In this document: positions 1-10,337 of the stretch, in pieces
How positions within the stretch are numbered: the stretch's first letter is position 1
How the letters are laid out: each line of letters starts with the position of its first letter
Source of the DNA: Pomacea canaliculata
Taxonomy: Eukaryota; Mollusca; Gastropoda; Architaenioglossa; Ampullariidae
Direction: 5' to 3'
Assembly: GCF_003073045.1 (NCBI RefSeq)
Contig: NC_037597.1
Coordinates: forward strand, 3,162,190-3,226,189
DNA: 64,000 nt
Notes under the pieces: model-generated
What the model saw: the letters and a program-made list of their open reading frames with translations, nothing else
Database searches by the model: none
What the model was told of the DNA's origin: nothing
Made by a program: the position numbers and the translations under genes

Positions 1-450
1 TTACGTTTATTTATTTTGCTAATTTGTTTTTAAAATACATCATTATTCGTGACCATATTAAATATAAGGAAACATCCACCAACGTTGTATTGCCTCTGTC
101 GTCTGTCACACTAGCGTCCTTGCTTGTTGTTATGTTAATCTATTTGCTGAAAATCGCCTTTAGTCTGTTTGTGATGGTGAGTAAAGCGCTGTGTGCATCT
201 AATTTATAATAGAGGCTAGTGTCAATTTAATTACAGTATTAACTGTTAAACAGTCCTAATTTAATTCAAGTTTTCAACATTGTTTCTCGTGTTATTCGTA
301 ATGATATAATATTCACAAGCACAACGGTCAAAGTCATCTAAGCCAACTTGAAATGTGTCTAAGAGAGACAACAGGACTGAGCTTCCCTGAGCATCTGTAC
401 AACAAATAGGATGAGAGTAAGGTCTGAAACACGTGAAGCAACATCACGAG
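1..450. repeat. 3' flank of an upstream array unit (unit 0)
   Basis: The sequence from base 1 matches the 3' flank of unit 1 starting near 6087 with only small differences. Shared stretches include the T-rich start, the run reading STNVVLPLSS in one frame, and the 'caacaggactgagcttccct' stretch. The window therefore opens inside the 3' flank of another EGF-TM-PPxY copy, and the array continues to the left. No coding exon of that copy is visible here. Confidence 0.8.
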
Positions 451-738
451 CAGGGCCGTGCTTAGGGGCAGGCGGACGAGGCATCTGCCTAGGGCCCCGC
501 GCTTCAAGGGGCCCCGCGCTTTTGATTGATATGGTAACTAGGCATATGGAAGTGTTACAAATAAATTAATCGTAGGCTTATGTTGTAATGTGTACGCAGC
601 GTGCTGTCAATGATAAAAGACGAGATATCCCTGAGGAAAAAAGTGACTTTAGATCCCAACTAAAACCGTGTGATCGTGGCGTGAGGGCCCCGCACATGCC
701 CTTTGCCTCGGGCCCCGCGGGGGCTAAGAACGGGCCTG
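451..738. mobile_element. hAT-type MITE with 8-bp target duplication
   Basis: The 288-bp element begins CAGGGCCGTGCTTAGGGGC. Its other end read inverted is CAGGCCCGTTCTTAGCCCC, so it has terminal inverted repeats. Both ends are rich in GGGCCCCGCG-like sequence. It is flanked on both sides by ATCACGAG (443-450 and 739-746). An 8-bp duplication and CAG..CTG ends are typical of hAT elements. No transposase is present. The sister copy of this flank near 6791-6805 has a single ATCACGAG and no insert, so it preserves the empty site. Confidence 0.9.
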
Positions 739-746
739 ATCACGAG

Positions 747-1309
747 ATGTCGTTAGAACTCAGACAGAAAGTTGTTTTTAGTCAGACAGCGATCCGTAAA
801 CAACGATTTTTGGTGACAAATAAACATTATCACCTATAGCTGCATGTACATCATGTGTAACATGCTGTGTAACACAGTAACAGAGACAAGCTTCTCCACT
901 CAGGTTTTTCCCGTCGGCCTCCCAGCTACAGACCTCACCGAGCGTGACTGTCACGTGATAAACAGCAGAGGACAGACCTGTCACGGATCAGTGGAATGTT
1001 TTGTTACAACACCACTCACTCAACCAATTGCATCCATACAAGCAAGAAAAGTAATACAAGTAATAATGAAATGTAAAAATGTAAAACAACTGGAGCAAAA
1101 TAATGACGACAAACAAGCTACTTCTTGATCGTCTCGCTTCACTGCACTGACCGACTTTTGTAAACGTCTCGTGTACATTCATGTCCTCAAAACACACACG
1201 TGGACACGCTTTAATTACTAACCTTGATAAAACTGCTATCAGGCGAGTTCTCCCGCACGGTCACCTGTGTATATATAGATAATTATTTATATATATTGAT
1301 TCTTTTCTT
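747..1309. repeat. Inter-unit flank and upstream region of unit 1
   Basis: This continues the repeated inter-unit flank (compare 6803-7060) and then the upstream module shared with other units. The later part holds the 'cttcactgcactgaccgac' and 'acacgctttaattactaacc' stretches also seen near 7395-7490 and 13960-14055. About 200 bp at 845-1050 has no counterpart in the unit 2 flank. No gene is supported. Confidence 0.6.
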
Positions 1310-1904
1310 TGTAGTCTCGGCAACACCTTTCTCACGCCACCCGGATGTTGCTGTGTCATACTGTGTGTGTGAGGAGAGAGGTGTGTGTTGACAGGCTTTG
1401 TGTTCCGTGTCTTTATCGCCAGGTAAATGTTTCTATCGTATGTTGTGTACGTCACTACTGACTTCGCTCAGCATCACAGGTGAGATTCGAGCTTCACAAC
1501 ACGTGATTGCGCTGAGAAGTGGGAACCCTGGTAACCACCCGTGTGTAGCGAGCCGTGGAGCTTGGGGACCCTTTCTGTGTAGCTCGCTACAGACCCGGTG
1601 ACAGCAATGCCAACATGGTGGGTAGGACACACGGCAAGTGAAGGGACACTGTGTGTAGGGGAGTGACGGCTGATATTATGAATATTAATATTAAAGTTTA
1701 CGGTCAAACCTGACTCACAGACACCCGGATGCTGCTACGTCATAGCCGGTGATGTGTAAGAAGCCCGAGGCCGGATCTGTGTTCTGTCTCGTCACCGCCA
1801 GGTAAAATATTCTTACACCTGTTCTAACATCACTACTGACTTCTCTCAACTTCACAGGTGAGATTCGAGCTTGACAACGTCGATGTCGTCTTTCAACAGC
1901 TCAG
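1310..1904 (+). repeat. 5' module of unit 1, present twice
   Basis: The module shared by the array units contains a cacccggatgttgct-like block and an exon-like segment ending CGCCAG before gtaaat. A short intron ending in cacag follows, and then a segment GTGAGATTC ... leading to the start exon. In unit 1 the first part occurs twice (about 1330-1490 and 1722-1870). The first copy contains ATG TTG TGT ACG, which opens a signal-peptide-like MLCTSLLTSLSIT. Units 3 and 4 have a stop codon in that reading, so it is not conserved. Confidence 0.6.
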
Positions 1905-4254
1905 GTGAGTTTTTCAGACCCGAGGTTTGTACGTCGATCACCCTTTGTCATCATTTGCACAGGTGTTGTACAAACATCGTAGTAAAGCTCACGTGACCAA
2001 GTGTTCAGTGAAATATTGACCCCTGGTAACCTAGCCTAGATGAGAGACAGAGCTTCAAGGTGGCTGTTAAAGAGTGATGCCATTTATTTTATACGAGCTA
2101 CTTCTCACAAATGGGAAAATAGTGATCATGTTGCTGACACTGTCCTGAAGTACTCGATGTATCAAATATCACAACGGTCTGTGTGTGTGTCATGTGTTTG
2201 GTATTGGGATACAGCTTGTTACACATGACATTATCTATTATTAAACGAAAGACCAAGGGACCAGGAGCTTAGATTAACAAAAACATTAAAGAGAGGACTA
2301 ACATGTCAGACAGTGGCTTTATAACAAACCACAGGACTGAGCTGCCACAGCTACATGTGACATCATTGTGTATATATGCTACATGTGACATCATTGTGTA
2401 TAATATATGCTACATGTGACATCATTGTGTGTGTATGTATATATATGCTACATGTCACATCATTGTCATTTCTCTATATGATGGCAATTATGGGATAGCT
2501 AACAGAACTCATCAGTAACCTACAAGGCTGGTAGTCATGCACAATAAGTTGCTTTACACAATAGCGACTAAAGAAAATAAACATTTAAAAATGTATCTAA
2601 CCAGACAAACAAATAAAACCAAGTGTACTTTTGTTTATTTTACATTACATCAGAAAATCTTTCTGCAAGACATCAATCCTCATCCTCTTTAATCATAAAA
2701 TGTCTTTTTTAAGAATGTACATCTGGATATTCCAACCTTCCTTCATGAAGTCTTTAAACTGTTAGTTTTCTAAGGCTCCTGTCTGCAGTGCAAAATGCCT
2801 TGTTATACTTTGGTACTAGTCTGTTAGGTTGGTGCCACAGAGTTATGATATTGCTCGCTGTCACAAACCTGTACCTAGCAAAGTTGTTTTTAAAAATATT
2901 AGTAGTGCATGGTATGTTAATCAACAACAACAGAATAATTATGTTTGAGCTACCTACATGCACTTGACCTGTGGACTTGTATACAACCATTGCATTCATC
3001 CTTGCTTGCTGCCTGCAGAGTGGATGAGTAGTGTTGTGTTTTATTTGCTGTTTGGAGTAGATTACTGATTGTGACATTCATGTGACATTTTATGTATCAT
3101 CTGTTTGTGTACATTTCCACAAGGATGAATTAAGTATTGTCATTGCATTGAAATACCTTACTCTAAAGGTCATATTTGCAACCCTCATTGTGACAGAAAT
3201 AAGTTTTCCAGAATAGCTTTTGATGGTATAGCAGGATGATGTTTACCGATATAGATGACAGCAAGGTGACCATGTCACGTGACAGCCATACCTCTCCTCA
3301 GTGTGAGACTAAGACTAGTCACTGGAATCTCGCTAGTGTGGTCTTTACATTCTATTCCTTCTGTACACCAGTAACCTGTAGTTTTAACACACTTAATCCA
3401 ATGGACTAATTGTTTTATTCCTGTGTCAGCAGATCCGTGTCTTCCTTCGCCATGTCAGAACGGGGGACGGTGTGTAAATATCGGATTATACTACTTCTGC
3501 GACTGCAACCCCAGCTTCCGGGGTTACAGGTGTCAGTTTGGTTAGTACACAATCCACACTGTAACTGTCCACGTGACACTTTAGTACCCAGTGACACTTT
3601 GCTGTTACATTCATTTGTTTTGACAGGATAAGGTTGTCTTCATAATACTCAATCTATATTTCAGTTTGTGTGTGTGTCATCAGGAGGTGACTTCTGTGCC
3701 TCATCTCCCTGTCACAACGGAGGAATCTGCCACTCATTGTCATCAAACTACTTTTGCTCCTGCCGATCTGGCCATGAGGGCATTAACTGTGACATCCGTA
3801 AGTAAGACAGTGCCATAGACACGGTAAACCACTCACAGTTTTCTGTCCGGGCTGCCACGTGGTTGTTGACCTGAGCTCCTGCTACAGATACAGACCTGCT
3901 GACATCAGTTATCATATTTTGTCAGCTACACTTCATCAAACATATCCTTTGTTGCCGTTCAACTCTAGAATATAAACAACTTCATAACTTCAGTCAGTAT
4001 GCCAGTCGACATACATTGTGATGAAATACTGACAGGAGTAGTCACACCATTGTTCACTTTTTTACTAAAATAAAGATCTTTTAAGACAGATAAACTCTCT
4101 CTCTCTCTCTCCTGCTGAGGAAGTAAAAAGAGTTGTACTTTTACTGAAAAAAAAGAATAAAGGATCCGTTCAGTTAATGTGTGAGTTTTTCAAACATTCT
4201 TCAGAAACCATTATTCATTTTCTGTTAGCTTATTTTAACTCACTCTTTGAAAAC

Positions 4255-4336
<82 letters not shown>

Positions 4337-5872
4337 TGTGTGTGTCTATAGCTCTCCTCTGTGCCTCATCTCCATGTCAAAACGGAGGAACCTGCCAGTC
4401 GTTGTCTTCAAGCTACTGGTGTTCCTGTCGAACGGGCTACAACGGGGATCGCTGTGAAATCCGTAAGTAAGACTGCACTGTAGGCATGGTAAACCACTCA
4501 CACCAGATTACATAAGGCTAGTGTTCAAAACACTCACTTTTCTTCACGAAACCTTGCATGTCCGTGTGTGTGTATATATATCTATATGTAACATATATGT
4601 ATCAGCCGCCTTCTGTACGTAGTTTCCATGTCAAAACAAAGGAACCTGTTGGTCGAGGTCTTCTTACTACAAGTGCACCCGCACAACTGACTACCTACGA
4701 GTTAACTGTAACATCCGTAACTAAGACTGGCGTAGATACGGTAAACCACTCACAGGTTACTTTGGATGTTACAGTGAGACATTACACTAAACGTCAAACC
4801 TTCAGATTCAGTCAAGATATACAGTGGGAGTGGTCAGCCCTTCAAATACAGTTTGTAAACTCGGTAACCATGTGGCCAGCATCATAGACATCGGTTCAAG
4901 ACTCCTTCAAGCCTGTAACAGAAAAATTAGAGACTTGTATCACCATCAGCTGTGATGTCGACCTCATCTCTCTTGTAAACAGCTGTTGAAGGAAATGACC
5001 ATCACATTGTTTACACACGGTGAACACGTGTCACTCCTACCTCCTGGGCCTTATATTCTTAGTGTTCCTACGTGTGTTACAACATATTGTCTGATATTTT
5101 AGTCGATACTTAAGTTTGGAATGTGTTTGACATTTAAATGTGGCGAATATAAGTTCGTCCGATCATTTCTTGGATAAGAGAGATGTGCTCAACAACTTTC
5201 TGTTTGTTTATTAAATAACTAAGAGCTGGACACTCTGTTGCAGCCGACAAAAGTCAGAATTGGCAAGAGGACTTCATGACAACAACACCAACGCCAACTT
5301 CGATAACTGACCCGAACACGTCAAAAGGTGCATCACCTGTGTGGATATTTCCTGTCATCGCACTGATCGTTTCAATCATCATAATAATAACAGTTGTCTG
5401 CTCCTTGACGATTGCCAAGAAACGGAAAAAAAGACAAGTAGACCAACAGCTTCGTCTTGGACCTCCTGACACAATCGTTCGCTCAATCAGCAGCAACCTC
5501 CATTCGGACACCCGAGTCGGCAACCTCACCTCTGTGTCTGACCACCCCATGTCCCCACAGCCGTACAGTGTACGCTACGCCACGAGACACTTTCAGACAG
5601 GCACTTTTGTCATTGAAGTTCTGTCGGAGTCCAGTCATCTCTCTCCTCAGCAGCCACATCTCCATGACAACGAGGAGAGCAGACTAGATGGAGGGCCGGT
5701 CAATCACCACGTCAGAGACCTACCTCCCTCCTACCTGTCTGTGGTGACAGATCCCAGGTACATCCGTGAGAATGGCGACTCTGTGCAACAGTTGCCATCG
5801 TACGATGACGTAGTGGCTGTGATACGACAAACAAAAGCACCGAGTGATAGCCCCGTTACGTCAACAAGGTGA
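1883..5872 (+). CDS. Unit 1: EGF-TM-PPxY membrane protein, intact copy
   Basis: I do not recognise a named gene. The model has five exons: 1883-1904 (MSSFNSS), EGF 3430-3540, EGF 3684-3797, EGF 4352-4462 and 5244-5872. All internal junctions are phase 1 and the total is 987 nt, giving 328 aa with no internal stop. Residues about 8-119 are three six-cysteine EGF repeats. About 152-176 is a hydrophobic helix (starting VWIFPVIAL), followed by basic AKKRKKRQ. The tail ends with PPSY (about 280) and LPSYDD (about 303), WW-domain ligand types. No signal peptide is visible; the basic flank suggests an N-outside, C-inside signal anchor. The first EGF acceptor is CAGCAG, so one residue could be alternatively included. 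A polyadenylation signal AATAAA lies at 6058-6063. The exon structure is well supported; the function is inferred. Confidence 0.75.
2228..3300. other. Large intron of unit 1
   Basis: No coding exon is seen. About 2340-2470 has three or four tandem copies of a 'gctacatgtgacatcattgt' block. About 2540-3130 is homologous, with many differences, to the first intron of unit 2 (about 7960-8520). The other units lack it, so units 1 and 2 form a subgroup. Confidence 0.6.
4257..4346 (+). repeat. (TG)n microsatellite directly upstream of an EGF exon acceptor
   Basis: An almost perfect TG dinucleotide run of roughly 75-90 bp ends five bases before the ctatag acceptor of the EGF exon at 4352. It takes the place of a normal pyrimidine tract. 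Confidence 0.95.
4606..4716 (+). pseudogene. Dead EGF exon of unit 1
   Basis: This 111-nt block has the same length and phase as the functional EGF exons. It keeps CQNKGTC and a final CNI before the donor position. The reading after the atcag acceptor meets TAG after FCT, two of the cysteines are lost, and the donor is gtaac. It is a decayed fourth EGF exon, derived from the class at 4352, that splicing must skip for unit 1 to stay open. Confidence 0.75.
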
Positions 5873-5877
5873 CGTCA
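5870..5877 (+). promoter_or_regulatory. TGACGTCA palindrome at the stop codon of unit 1
   Basis: A full CRE-type palindrome overlaps the stop codon region. The same palindrome lies at or just after the end of the coding tail in unit 2 (12513), unit 3 (16640), unit 4 (20063) and unit 5 (24705). Whether it is functional is unknown; shared descent alone could explain it. Confidence 0.35.
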
Positions 5878-6086
5878 TGACCTCACACAACAGACACGTC
5901 ATCAGAGACCAACGTGACCTCAGCCTACAGACGAAACATGACGACCTTGCTAGAGGAGGGCAGTAGATGAGATGAGAGATGAGAGTAACACCACGCTGTG
6001 AGCACAAAGATGGATGACGAGACATCAACCCAGTTCAGTGAAAACGACCAACAGATGAATAAACAGTCCATGTACTTTATATTTCT

Positions 6087-6461
6087 TACGTTTATTTATT
6101 TTACTAATTTGTTTTTAAAATACATCAGCATGCGTGACCATATTAAAGATGAATATTCCACCAATGTTGTATTGCCTCTGTCGTCTGTCACACTAGCGTC
6201 TTTGCTTGTTGTTATGTTTATTTATTTGTTGAAAATCGCTTTCAGTCTGCATGTGATGGTGAGTAAAGCGCTGTGTACATCTAATTTATTTATATTTTGC
6301 TGTGCAGTGTGTCTGAATGTTTGTGTGTTTGTGTGTGTGTTTATAACGATGAATCCGATGCCAGGCACAATAAGATGCTTGTGCGCCTGTGTGTCTCTCT
6401 AGCACTGCATGGCCCGCATATGCTAAGGAAAGGTGCTTATTAATGTTGTTTTGCTGTGTTG

Positions 6462-6504
<43 letters not shown>

Positions 6505-7209
6505 CCACATTAAAAATTTGACACCAACTAATGTGTATATTCACTTATATTTGCACCATGTTAGAAGCTAGTTGCAATATAATTATACTAACTGTTAACC
6601 AGTCCTAATTTAATTCAAGTTTACAACATTGTTTCTCGTGTTATTCGTAATGATGTAATATTCAATAGTCCAACGGTCAAAATCATCTAAGCCAACTTGA
6701 AATGTGTCTAAGAGAGACAACAGGACTGAGCTTCCCTGAGCATCTGTATAAGAACTGGGATGATAGTAAGGTCTGAAACACGCGAGGCAACATCACGAGA
6801 TGTCGTTAGAACTCAGACAGAAAGTTGTTTTTAGTCAGGCAGGCCTGCACTGTGTCCCACAGACAAATACTGCCACCTCCTCCCATGTCCCCCCCAAAGT
6901 GAACCATTTATCAGCAAAAGTATTGGAAGAATTATACGTTTGCACTTGTCTGTTTTCTAAAATTAAACAATAAATAAGTTTACATATTATTATTCTTATT
7001 ATCGTGGCGACTTTTGGCGACAAATCAACATTATAACCTACAGCTGCAAATATATCCCCCACCTCACAGAGTCTAGTCCACAGATATATATATATCTATA
7101 TTTTCTGCAATACACGAAATGAGAAACTCGTGTGTTGAAGTGAACCTTCAACCAGAGTAAAGGTGTCCTCAAATGTCATGCTGCGAAAATGACATCTGTC
7201 CTCACATTA
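6087..7209. repeat. Inter-unit flank between units 1 and 2
   Basis: This is the counterpart of 1-850 at the left edge, interrupted here by about 150 bp of extra sequence at 6840-6990 and by an ATT/TTA microsatellite at 6462-6501. Part of it (about 6190-6310) recurs near 21195-21310 between units 4 and 5. The single ATCACGAG at about 6791-6798 is the empty site of the MITE found at 451-738. No gene is supported. Confidence 0.75.
6462..6501 (+). repeat. (TTA)n microsatellite
   Basis: Uninterrupted TTA/ATT trinucleotide run of about 12 units. Confidence 0.95.
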
Positions 7210-7755
7210 TTCATCTTGTTATTTAAATAATAGCAGGTCTCTTTAGCTCCCCCTCCCCTCCGTGACTGCGCCTCTAGGCGACTGTCTAGTCATCCAATGG
7301 TAGAAGCGACCCTGTCGTCAAGACAGTGTAGGAAATTCCCCCAAAAGTCACTGGAGCAGAAAATATGATGAAATACAAGCGAACAGTTGAGTTCGTCTCG
7401 CTTCACTGCACTCACCAGCTTTTGCCAATGTCGCGCACATTGATGTCCTAAAACACAAACACACATGTGGGACACGCTTCGTTGACTAACCCTGATAAAG
7501 CTTCCCTAGGCGATAGATATATATATTAATAATTTAGTTTACGGCAAAACCCGATTGATGGACACCCGGATGTTGCTACGTCGTCGTCGGTGTTGTGTCA
7601 GAAGCGATGTCCATGTTGAAACCTTTGTGTTCTGTGCTCCTTCGCCGCCAGGTAAATATTCTAACGGCCTGTTGTGTACACAGCCACTGACTTCGCTCAC
7701 CTTCGCAGGTGAGATTCAAGTTCCTCAGCATCAATGTCTTCTTTCGACAGCCCAC
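7210..7755 (+). repeat. 5' module of unit 2
   Basis: This carries the shared upstream blocks (ccaatggtagaagcgaccct, caccagcttttgccaatgtc), the cacccggatgttgct block near 7563, the CGCCAG/gtaaat donor near 7650, the tcgcag acceptor near 7708 and the start exon. It is nearly identical to 13800-14305, 17930-18393 and 21790-22288. Confidence 0.75.
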
Positions 7756-8519
7756 GTGAGTTTTATTAAACCCGAGGTTAGTGTGTGACCCTTTGTCACT
7801 ATTCACTGTGATGTCTTTGTACTGTTTACTCACTGTATTAGGATACAGCTCGTTACACATGAGATGATCTGTTATTAGGGGGAGGACCTTGGGACCAGGA
7901 GCTTAGATTGCAGTACCACACAAACGGGTGGATTCACTTATAATTATACCAACTAAGGAAAGATAAAACATTTTTGAAATTCTTCCAAACAAATATATAA
8001 AACCAAATATACTTTTATTTATTTTACTTCAACAAATTTCCTTTCTCGACCATTTTTCTCCCTTCTTTCTCACTAATCTTGAAATGTCTTCCTTTTTGGG
8101 GAATATGCCTCTTGATATGTAGACCTTTCCTGAAATCCTTAAACATGTTTGGTTTTTTTATTTAATTTATAGTCTGCAGTACTTGGGTGATAGTATCTTG
8201 TATTGGTGTCAGAGTATTCTACTTTGCTTCTAGAAACTGCAGCTATTGACTATTGATATTGCTCGCTGTGTAGTGTTCATAAAAGTTATTTTTAAAACAT
8301 GAGCCGTGCATGGCACAGTAATCAATAACAAAGGAATAATTATCTCAGCTACTTAAATGCAGGCAACCATCGCGTTTATTCTTGCTGTCTGGAGAGTTAA
8401 TGAGAATGTTTTGCTTTATTTTTTTTTTGTTTGGAGTACATTAGTGTTTATGATGTTTATGGCTGTTTGTTAACAGTTAACTCTGGTTGGGTACAACTTT
8501 CACAATGATGAATAAAATA

Positions 8520-9352
8520 TTGTCATTGTTTGGAAATACCTTACTTAGAAGCTAGACTATTATCAGTAGAAAATCATATTTGCAACCCTCATCTTTCCCT
8601 ACATTGTGACAAAAATCTCTTCCCTTTGGATGTATAACATCTTTATGTTCCTGCCTTCACCTCTTGTCTAACACTTGTATAGCAAAGATGATGACAAGAT
8701 GATTATTTAAAAGTTTATTTTACATAATTTACAATTATCACTATTGCTCTGTCTCTATTACTGGTGGTTTACTGACATTTTGAACCTACATAGGGAATAA
8801 GCTGTGGGACAGATGACTTCCAGATTTACAACCATTACTTTAGAAGTATTGCCATGACTTGCTACATCTTGTTATAATTGTCAGTATTGTCTTTTGTCTA
8901 TATGAAATAGAAATACATATTGTGTTCTTACATGTTATTCAAGAGTCGGTGACAGTAAACACATTTCATGTCATTATTGGTGTTGTCTTTGTCTTTGGTT
9001 AACATAATGAAAGTATTCTATTGTAACAATAGTCAGACTTGTCTCTAATGCTTCTTTTGATTCCACCTGTGCACATTTTCATCCACAAGTTCTTTCTTCA
9101 TGAAAGTGGTGTTTGGTGTCCATATGGTGACTTAACGTCCAGAAACTGGATATATCCAGTTTTATTTTACTCTGAACACAACATTCTCCTGTTATAAACG
9201 ATTGCCGCATGAAGATCACCTGAGAAAGAAAGAGGAAGTGAATAAACAAAAGGAAGAGATATGTGGGATGAGAGGAGGTTGATAGCAGACCTGATATGTG
9301 ATGTATCAGACCTCAGACCCACATTACTGATGGACTTGTATGTTTGCTTACA
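8520..9352. other. Non-coding part of unit 2 first intron
   Basis: No open reading frame with family similarity, splice-paired exon or RNA gene was seen in this AT-rich stretch. Confidence 0.5.
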
Positions 9353-9600
9353 CCTTGTCTGACACACACAGCACATGTAACCAGCTGTCTAACACCTTGT
9401 CTGACACACCCAGCACATGTAACCATGTTGCTAACACCTTGTCTGACACACCCAGCACATGTAACCAGGTTTCTAACATCTTGTCTGACACACCAACACA
9501 CGTAACCAGCTGTCTAACACCTTGTCTGACACACCCAGCACATGTAATCATGTTGCTAACACCTTGTCTGACACATCCAACACATGTAACCAGGTTTCTG
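9353..9600. repeat. 42-bp minisatellite with three-unit higher order
   Basis: There are six head-to-tail copies of a 41-42 bp unit beginning ccttgtctgacacac and containing cacatgtaacc. The 3' part of the unit alternates agctgtctaa, atgttgctaa, aggtttct, then the same three again. The array is therefore two copies of a roughly 125-bp three-unit block. Confidence 0.9.
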
Positions 9601-10229
9601 TCAGGAACTCGTTCAAATATAAAAACTGAGTCAGTGATGCCTGCCTTTACTTCAACAACATCTCAACATTTCCACGTGTGCTTCTCGTCTGTGTTCTCTA
9701 CATGTAAATAAATGAACTTTTAGTTTATCGATAGCTCGTTGATCACTGAGGGTGGAAGTCCTTCCCTCGCCCCCAGAGAAGGGTTAACTGACTTTATTTG
9801 ACGTTCTGATGTTTGTCCTGTGCCGTTGCTGAACTTTCCTCTACCTGAAGTCTTTCTGTGTAGACTGATCCTCACACTTTCATGTGTGATCTTGGCCGGG
9901 TAGTTGTCACGGGTGGGGAAATTGCCTCACCGCCCATCCCTTCATCACTGGCGTGGCAGTGTTGGCGTCCCTTGATATCTCTCAGTAACTTGGCACAAGG
10001 ATGCTGGTCCCTAAAACAATTCCTGAAAACTCTTTTTACATTTAGTCCCTTTACAAAATTTATTTTTCTCATTCACGCACGTTCTATACCAATGTATTAT
10101 AAAGTTCATTACTGAATGTTGATTTTTCGGCTTTAAAAAAGAATAAACATCTAATTATTAGATTTGCAAAATCATACTAGATCATCTGTTGTGGGGAAAA
10201 ACTCCCTTGAACACTACTCGCTGAGTGTT

Positions 10230-10337
10230 TATAGGCTCACCATAGTCTGTACCTTCGCCTGAACGGTGGACGGTGTGGAGGGTACGAAAGTGATTACTTC
10301 TGTATCAACAGCTTCTGGGGATGGAGCTGTGAGCTTG
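10230..10337 (+). pseudogene. Decayed first EGF exon of unit 2
   Basis: It matches the first EGF exons of units 3 and 5 from LNGGRC to the SCEL end and keeps the gttagt donor. The acceptor CAG and the segment holding the first two cysteines are lost by deletion, and one of the C-x-C cysteines reads CIN. It cannot encode a folded EGF domain. Confidence 0.7.

Noticed and set aside
1440-1480. Signal-peptide-like frame MLCTSLLTSLSIT in the unit 1 5' module
   Set aside because: It has a phase-1 donor, but units 3 and 4 read a stop codon at the same place and units 2 and 5 lack the ATG. Most of it is also the acceptor tract of a 5' intron.
5998-6402. 134-residue hydrophobic frame after unit 1, partly shared with 24-209
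   Set aside because: It lies in the 3' flank past the polyadenylation signal of unit 1. It is only partly conserved in the other spacers and resembles no protein. The similarity is due to the repeated flank.
9353-9600. CRISPR-like array
   Set aside because: The units are contiguous with no unique spacers, and the host is an animal.
9340-9711. Repetitive 123-residue plus-strand frame and its antisense partners
   Set aside because: They are produced by the 42-bp minisatellite, whose unit length is a multiple of three. There is no splice or family support.
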